Below are positions 6,870-11,246 of a stretch of DNA of 11,246 nucleotides, one piece after another; the stretch's first letter is position 1, and every line of letters begins with the position of its first letter. Location: the NCBI GenBank assembly GCA_002470605.1, contig DKND01000051.1:1072-12317 (forward strand). Direction: 5' to 3'. Below the pieces are notes generated by a model. The model was not told the DNA's origin. It saw only the letters and a list, made by a program, of their open reading frames with translations, and did no database searches. Source of the stretch: Opitutia bacterium UBA7397. GTDB lineage: Bacteria; Verrucomicrobiota; Verrucomicrobiia; Opitutales; UBA953. A program made the translations under genes and the position numbers.

Positions 6870-8441
6870 TTAAAGGGGTAAAGGCTGGGCGACGCCTTTG
6901 GCCCGCTGCACCTCGAGTAAGGCTTTGAGTCGTGCGACGATTTCCGGGTGATCGTTGGCGACGTTGTTGCGCTCACCGGGATCACTCTGTAGGTCAAATA
7001 AACGCGAACCCACTTGGTCGCGACTGTCGTTGTCTTGTTGGGACTCGGAACCAAGCAAATCGACGACAGGACCTTGAGCCTTCTTGCCTTTACCGCCCGC
7101 GCCACCGCCAGAGATGAACTTCCAGCGAGCGTCACGGATTGAGAGCAAGGCGCCCTGCGTACTAGATATAAGAGTCTCGCGGCCGGTGCCGCCCGTGAGA
7201 GCCGCAGACGTATCAACGGAATCCAGGTTGAGGAAATCGGCGGGGTCGCCGCCGGCGACCTTGGTGAAGACAGCCGGCAGGTCGACCTGTGAAATCAGAG
7301 CCTCAGAGACCTTCCCAACCGGAGTATGACCAGGCCAGCGGGCGATGAAGCCGACGCGGGTGCCACCTTCAAGGATACTGTATTTACCCCCGCGGAAAGG
7401 TCCGGCAGGCGTATGACCAGCCTGCTTGTTCAGTTCAACGGCCTTGTCCTTGTAGCCATCGTCAAGCACGGGGCCGTTATCGGAGGAATAAATAACCAGC
7501 GTGTTCTCGGCGAGGCCGTACTTATCGAGCTCGGCGAGGATGCGGCCGGCCTGGTCGTCGAACGCCACCACGGCATCGCCGCGCGGGCCGAGCGGCGTCT
7601 TGCCGGCGTAGCGCGGATTGTGGACGCGCGGCACATGGTTCTCATGCGAGGCGTAGTAGAGGAAGAAAGGCTTATCCTTGTTACGCGCGATGAAGCCGCA
7701 GGCCTTGTCGGCGAAAGTATCACCCATCGTCTCGTCGTTCCAAATCGCGGACTTGCCACCTTTCATCCAACCGATGCGACCGACGCCATTGACGAGCGCC
7801 ATGTTATGCCCGTGCGACCAATCCATCTTGAGTTTCGAACGTTCGGCATCGGTGGTCAGATCAGGATCGCCGGGGTAGGCTTGCTTATAACTGACTTCAA
7901 TCGGATCTTTAGGATCGAGGCCGACGACAGAACCATCCTCCACAAAAACCGTGGGGACGCGGTCACCGGTGGCGGCCATGATAAAGGAGTAAGTGAAGCC
8001 GATCTGATTAGGTGAGGGATCGATTTTCTGATTCCAGTTCACATCGCCCGAGCCGAGACCAAGGTGCCACTTACCGACGACGCCGGTCACATAGCCCAAC
8101 TTAGCGAGGCTGGCGGCCATCGTCGGGCGGCCGGGTTTAATAATGAGGCGGGCGTCACCAGGCAGGACACCAGTCCCCTCGCGGCGCCAGGCGTATTCGC
8201 CGGTCAACAGGGAATAACGGGAAGGCGTGCAAGTCGCGGAAGTGCAATAACCAGCGGTGAAGCGCGTGCCCTGCGACGCAAGCTTATCGAGATTTGGTGT
8301 CGGAATGACCTTTGAGCCGTAGCAACCGAGATCACCCCAGCCGATATCATCCGAATAGAGCAGAACGATATTGGGCGGGCGCTTGTCGGCCGCGAAGACC
8401 GAGAGGACGAAGGAAAGGGCAACTAAGGGCAAGAGACGCAT
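6870..8441 (-). CDS. Secreted arylsulfatase (type I, formylglycine-dependent)
   Basis: The enzyme should hydrolyse sulfate esters, probably on a glycan, in the periplasm or outside the cell. From ATG at 8441 it has 523 residues and begins with a signal peptide (MRLLPLVALSFVLSVFAA, cleavage about residue 18). The signature C71-T-P-S-R75 followed by T80-G81 marks a sulfatase whose C71 is converted to formylglycine. Metal-binding D31-D32 (YSDDIGWGDLG), GKWHLG (123-128) and SSDNG (319-323) complete the active-site set. The C-terminal subdomain holds a glycine/lysine-rich loop (445-457) before the conserved LFDLQSDPGERNN. An in-frame ATG at 8654 would add 71 residues, but they overlap the opposite-strand dapF by 111 bases and would bury the signal peptide, so I reject it. 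It is the first gene of the probable three-gene minus-strand operon. The exact sulfatase subfamily and substrate are unknown; the modifying enzyme is not in the window. Confidence 0.92.
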   Translation of the reverse strand: MRLLPLVALSFVLSVFAADKRPPNIVLLYSDDIGWGDLGCYGSKVIPTPNLDKLASQGTRFTAGYCTSATCTPSRYSLLTGEYAWRREGTGVLPGDARLIIKPGRPTMAASLAKLGYVTGVVGKWHLGLGSGDVNWNQKIDPSPNQIGFTYSFIMAATGDRVPTVFVEDGSVVGLDPKDPIEVSYKQAYPGDPDLTTDAERSKLKMDWSHGHNMALVNGVGRIGWMKGGKSAIWNDETMGDTFADKACGFIARNKDKPFFLYYASHENHVPRVHNPRYAGKTPLGPRGDAVVAFDDQAGRILAELDKYGLAENTLVIYSSDNGPVLDDGYKDKAVELNKQAGHTPAGPFRGGKYSILEGGTRVGFIARWPGHTPVGKVSEALISQVDLPAVFTKVAGGDPADFLNLDSVDTSAALTGGTGRETLISSTQGALLSIRDARWKFISGGGAGGKGKKAQGPVVDLLGSESQQDNDSRDQVGSRLFDLQSDPGERNNVANDHPEIVARLKALLEVQRAKGVAQPLPL

Positions 8442-8478
8442 AGGCTTCTTGTAGGGCGACGGCGGTAGGAAATAAAGC

Positions 8479-8490
8479 CGAGAATTCTCG
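8479..8490. promoter_or_regulatory. Perfect 12-bp palindrome in the sulfatase/dapF divergent spacer
   Basis: CGAGAATTCTCG reads the same on both strands. It lies 37 bases upstream of the sulfatase start and 53 bases upstream of the dapF start, within the only spacer available for both promoters. A homodimeric regulator binding here could control either gene. No regulator gene is in the window, and I cannot place -10/-35 boxes with confidence. Confidence 0.4.
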
Positions 8491-8523
8491 ACAGCACCCC
8501 TTGCTTGCCAAACCAGCCTTTGA

Positions 8524-8539
8524 ACCCCAATCATGGGGT
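8524..8539 (+). promoter_or_regulatory. Hairpin covering the dapF ribosome binding site, with a two-codon upstream ORF
   Basis: ACCCCA (8524-8529) pairs with TGGGGT (8534-8539) around the tetraloop ATCA, ending 4 bases before the dapF ATG. The GGGG in the right arm is the only Shine-Dalgarno-like sequence before dapF, so the closed hairpin would hide it. The same bases contain ATG GGG TAA (8533-8541), a minimal ORF ending 2 bases before the dapF start. Either could limit or couple dapF translation; neither is proven. Confidence 0.4.
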
Positions 8540-8543
8540 AAGC

Positions 8544-9398
8544 ATGCGTTTCGCCAAATACCACGCCCTCGGCAATGATTACCTCGTCCTCGAGCCCAAG
8601 GATTGCCCGACCCTTTTCTCTCCCGAGGCCATCCGCAAGGTCTGCCATCGACACTACGGCCTTGGCTCCGACGGCATCCTCTTCGGACCGATCGACCGCG
8701 CGGATGGTACCTACGGACTTCGCATCTTAAATCCGGACGGCTCCGAAGCTGAAAAATCCGGCAACGGTATCCGGATTTTCTGTCGTCACCTCCTCGAAAC
8801 AAAGCGCATCCAAGAAGGCGAAGAGTTTAAACTCCATACTCTCGGTGGCGTGGTTCGCTGCACGGTCTTCGAAGGCGGCCAACGCATCCGTGTCGAAATG
8901 GGCAAAGTCTCTTTCCGCGCCCCAGTCATCCCGCACATCGGACCCGACCGCGAAGTCCTCGGCGAAGAAATCACCGTATCGGGTAAGACCTTCAAGTATT
9001 GGGCCGCCACCGTGGGCAACCCCCATTGCGTCATCCCCGTCGACACCCTTAACGCCGAGCTCGCCAAAACCTATGGCCCGGGACTCGAAGTGCATGCTAA
9101 CTTTCCCAACCGCACTAACGTGCAATTCATGAAGGTCTTGGATCGCAAAAATATCCAGATCGAGATCTGGGAACGCGGTGCCGGCTACACCTTAGCGTCG
9201 GGGTCTTCCTCCTCCGCCTGTGCCGCTGTAGCCCGTAAAATGGGCCTAGTTGACGCTGATTTGACGGTTAATATGCCCGGAGGTAAAATTGTGATTGGCA
9301 TCGGGGATGATTATTCCATCGTGATGACAGGCCCGACGACCCCTGTGGGCATCTTCGAGATGCACCCCGGAGTTCCGGACCAAGACATCGCTGTTTAA
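8544..9398 (+). CDS. dapF: Diaminopimelate epimerase homologue with both catalytic cysteines replaced by serine
   Basis: Classical DapF interconverts LL- and meso-diaminopimelate in the cytoplasm, the last step before lysine and peptidoglycan precursors. This 284-residue protein has the family length and both halves of the two-domain fold: HALGNDYLVLE (7-17), HYGLGSDGI (37-45), NPDGSEAEKSGNG (63-75), VGNPHCV (157-163), RTNVQFM (190-196), ERGAGYTLASGS (210-221) and a MTGP end motif (261-264). Substrate-binding Asn11, Asn63, Asn159, Asn192, Glu210 and Arg211 are kept. The usual CGNG is SGNG (S72, codon TCC) and the usual ACG is ASG (S219, codon TCG), so neither catalytic thiol is present. The serine-rich loop after S219 is about two residues longer than in E. 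coli DapF. ATG 8544 is chosen because MRFAKYHALGND aligns with the family start; ATG 8505 would add 13 unrelated residues. It may be a true epimerase of variant chemistry or a related amino-acid enzyme. Confidence 0.85.
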   Translation: MRFAKYHALGNDYLVLEPKDCPTLFSPEAIRKVCHRHYGLGSDGILFGPIDRADGTYGLRILNPDGSEAEKSGNGIRIFCRHLLETKRIQEGEEFKLHTLGGVVRCTVFEGGQRIRVEMGKVSFRAPVIPHIGPDREVLGEEITVSGKTFKYWAATVGNPHCVIPVDTLNAELAKTYGPGLEVHANFPNRTNVQFMKVLDRKNIQIEIWERGAGYTLASGSSSSACAAVARKMGLVDADLTVNMPGGKIVIGIGDDYSIVMTGPTTPVGIFEMHPGVPDQDIAV

Positions 9399-9430
9399 GG
9401 CGAGAAGTCTTCCCCTAGTCAGTTTTCCAT

Positions 9431-9453
9431 TGGCACGCCGTTTTGGCAGTGCC
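9431..9453 (+). other. Inverted and direct repeats in the dapF-SNF2 spacer
   Basis: In the 76-base gap after dapF, GGCAC (9432-9436) is complementary to GTGCC (9449-9453), and TGGCA occurs twice in direct orientation (9431 and 9444). No T-tract follows, so it is not a terminator. It resembles a sigma-54 promoter but the spacing is wrong. If the SNF2 gene starts at the alternative TTG at 9430, this stretch is coding and the repeats mean nothing. Confidence 0.2.
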
Positions 9454-9474
9454 GTTCAACGTACGACCCAACTC

Positions 9475-11246
9475 ATGGCGCCGCGCCAGCCGCTACCTAA
9501 CATCTCTGAAGACGATTTGATCGATCTGGCAGGAGGAGCCACCGTGCTACTCGCCAAGGGTCTGGTAGCCAAAGGTAAGGTCAAGAAAGCCCATTGGACC
9601 GCCCCCGTCGTCGAAGCCTTAGTTGATGATGGCACCGAATCCCGCGAAGCCCGCTGGAACCTGCGTTCGATTACTTTCCAACGCAATGAGTGCGGCTGCA
9701 GCGTCTCCCTTCTCCAACGCAAACTTTGCGTCCACTCCGTCGCCGCCTACATCTCCCTGGCGATCAAGGAAGGTTACTTCAAGGCCGACGAAACAGCATC
9801 CAAGGCCAGTCCCGTCAGCCCCAAGGAAACCAAAGCAGATAAGATAGATAAAAAAGCCGAGACGACCAAAGCGCCGGATGCCGCCCAGGCCGGCCCACGC
9901 CTCAAATCCATCACGCTCTCAAATAAGCGCGGAACGCCGATCGAGGTGCGCTTCATCATTCCGCCCAATATCACCACGGCAGCCCAACGTGATGAAATCA
10001 TCTGTCGCCTCGAACTGCGCGTCGATGACGTGCAAGTCGCCCCAGAAAATCTCGACCGCAGCAAAGCCTGGACGATGGAGCCAGACACGGTGTTCTTCTT
10101 GGCGATCCTGGAAAACCTCTGCCACGGTAAACTTCAAGGGATCCTCCCCCTGACCCGTCGCCACTTACGCCAACTGCTTTCCGTCGGCAAAGGCCTCACG
10201 GTCTTCCGGATGGCTAATGCGCCCGAAACCCCTTTGAAATGGACCGGCGATAATCTCGAGAAAGTACACGAACACCTCGACGAGCCGGAATCGACGCCCC
10301 AGACGACCGCTTCCGGCGATCCCGTCGATGATAATAACGACGAACAGGAAGTGCGCTCCCAGGATAGCGGCCGCGAGGATCGCCCATGGGTCGATGGCTC
10401 GATGAAATGGCTGCGCATCCGCCTGCCCCAACAATCTTCCGGCCCCGTCGCCGAACTCCGCGACGTGCTTTCGCGTAGCGGTTTCACCCTCGAGACGACG
10501 ACGCGCGAGTGGTACCTCGCCGGCACGATCCAGGTCCTCAACTTCCTCGCCCGCCACCACAAGTTGCTCATCGAGCAGAACGATGCGTACTTCACCCATA
10601 ATCTTTCGCACTCGCTCCGTAACGTCGACTTAGCCAAAGCGAAATGCGATGCGGCTGAAGAAAAGGACGGCTTCCGTTTCGCCATCGGCATCGACCCCGA
10701 AGGCAAATCTTCCAAGGTCGTCCAAGAGGCCTTGGCCAGCGGCCGGATGTTCTTCTACACCGATCGCGGTCCGCGTCTGATTACGCCCGAGCTGATGGAT
10801 TCGATCCGTAACGCCCAACGCCGTATCACCGGTGAATCGAAGAGAGACGTGGACTTGGACTTGAATCTCAAGATTGGCTACGCCGACCTCGCCAGCGCCG
10901 ATGCCATCGCGGAAGAGCTTCAAGCCGCCTTCGCACCGCCCGAAACCTGGAGCCAACGCTCTTCGGCGATCCGGAATTTATCCAAACTACAGCCCGCCCC
11001 CGTGCGCGAAGAGCTCACGAAGATGCTGCGCCTCTACCAGCAGGTCGGCGTCGCTTGGCTCTGGCATATTCATAATAACGCCTTGGGCGGCCTGCTGGCC
11101 GATGAAATGGGCCTAGGTAAGACCGTCCAAGCTTTGGCGTTCATGGAAGCCCTCCGCGTCCATCGCCCCGCCGACGGACCATGCCTCGTCGTCTGCCCAG
11201 CCTCCTTGGTCGAGAACTGGCGCCGCGAAGCTCGCCGCTTCACCCC
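9475..11246 (+). CDS. SWIM zinc finger and SNF2-family ATPase/helicase (partial, C-terminus off the right edge)
   Basis: The frame is open from ATG 9475 to the window end, 590 residues without a stop. Near the N-terminus, C73-G-C75 and C85-V-H87 form the CxC...CxH pattern of a SWIM zinc finger, a nucleic-acid- or protein-binding module. A charged Lys/Ala/Asp linker (about 103-141), a region resembling the bacterial SNF2-associated domain, and an acidic linker (about 262-303) follow. The SNF2 core starts near 525 with LRLYQQVGVAWL, then ADEMGLGKT (Walker A/motif I, 542-550) and LVVCPASLVENW (motif Ia, about 568-579). The second RecA lobe and the DExH box lie outside the window. Such proteins are ATP-driven translocases on double-stranded DNA; some bacterial SNF2 proteins (RapA/HepA) recycle RNA polymerase, others act in defence or repair. 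No ribosome binding site is visible; the frame also contains TTG at 9430 and stays open back into dapF. Confidence 0.88.
   Translation, partial: MAPRQPLPNISEDDLIDLAGGATVLLAKGLVAKGKVKKAHWTAPVVEALVDDGTESREARWNLRSITFQRNECGCSVSLLQRKLCVHSVAAYISLAIKEGYFKADETASKASPVSPKETKADKIDKKAETTKAPDAAQAGPRLKSITLSNKRGTPIEVRFIIPPNITTAAQRDEIICRLELRVDDVQVAPENLDRSKAWTMEPDTVFFLAILENLCHGKLQGILPLTRRHLRQLLSVGKGLTVFRMANAPETPLKWTGDNLEKVHEHLDEPESTPQTTASGDPVDDNNDEQEVRSQDSGREDRPWVDGSMKWLRIRLPQQSSGPVAELRDVLSRSGFTLETTTREWYLAGTIQVLNFLARHHKLLIEQNDAYFTHNLSHSLRNVDLAKAKCDAAEEKDGFRFAIGIDPEGKSSKVVQEALASGRMFFYTDRGPRLITPELMDSIRNAQRRITGESKRDVDLDLNLKIGYADLASADAIAEELQAAFAPPETWSQRSSAIRNLSKLQPAPVREELTKMLRLYQQVGVAWLWHIHNNALGGLLADEMGLGKTVQALAFMEALRVHRPADGPCLVVCPASLVENWRREARRFT

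Noticed and set aside
7326..8015. Plus-strand ORF of 229 residues
   Set aside because: It is antisense to the sulfatase core, including conserved motifs, with no recognisable domain.
8442..8654. N-terminal extension of the sulfatase to ATG 8654
   Set aside because: The 71 extra residues overlap the opposite-strand dapF, do not resemble sulfatase, and would place the signal peptide internally. ATG 8441 starts directly with a signal peptide.
9399..9430. Terminator after dapF
   Set aside because: The only self-complementary piece (GAAG-T-CTTC) has an impossibly small loop and no adjacent T-tract.
9431..9447. Sigma-54-like promoter (TGGCACG then GGC)
   Set aside because: The GG-to-GC spacing is two bases too long for a -24/-12 promoter, and the position may be inside the SNF2 frame.

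Overview
The window looks like chromosomal DNA from a PVC-superphylum bacterium, most likely Verrucomicrobiota; Planctomycetota is the main alternative. The grounds are gene content: a secreted Planctomycete-type cytochrome/DUF1592 protein, a secreted ThuA-like protein, an arylsulfatase and a Gfo/Idh/MocA oxidoreductase, the usual glycan-degradation repertoire of that group. It is GC-rich by eye, and most start codons lack a clear Shine-Dalgarno sequence. I see no tRNA, rRNA, CRISPR array, transposase or phage gene.

Layout. Positions 1-2387 (minus) hold a large DUF1592-family c-type cytochrome protein whose C-terminus lies beyond the left edge. A 126-base divergent spacer separates it from comM (plus, 2514-4046), a YifB/ComM AAA+ helicase. 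A secreted ThuA-like protein follows (plus, 4092-5141). A hairpin with T-tracts on both sides (5165-5197) ends this gene and the converging minus-strand cluster.

The minus-strand cluster, read 5' to 3', is sulfatase (8441-6870), Gfo/Idh/MocA oxidoreductase (6795-5716) and gluconokinase (5709-5197). It could be a small operon for sulfated carbohydrate: desulfation outside the cytoplasm, oxidation or other redox change of the sugar inside, then phosphorylation of an aldonate. The chain is inferred from families and spacing; no substrate can be read from the sequence.

Divergent from the sulfatase is a dapF homologue (plus, 8544-9398) that keeps the DapF fold motifs but has serine at both positions where the two catalytic cysteines normally sit. 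Its only Shine-Dalgarno-like sequence lies inside a 6-bp hairpin just before the start codon. The window ends inside a SWIM zinc finger plus SNF2-type ATPase (plus, from 9475).

The serine/serine DapF is the point most worth following up. The rest is coherent and fairly ordinary for the group. I did not find a clear multi-gene system that I would call undescribed.
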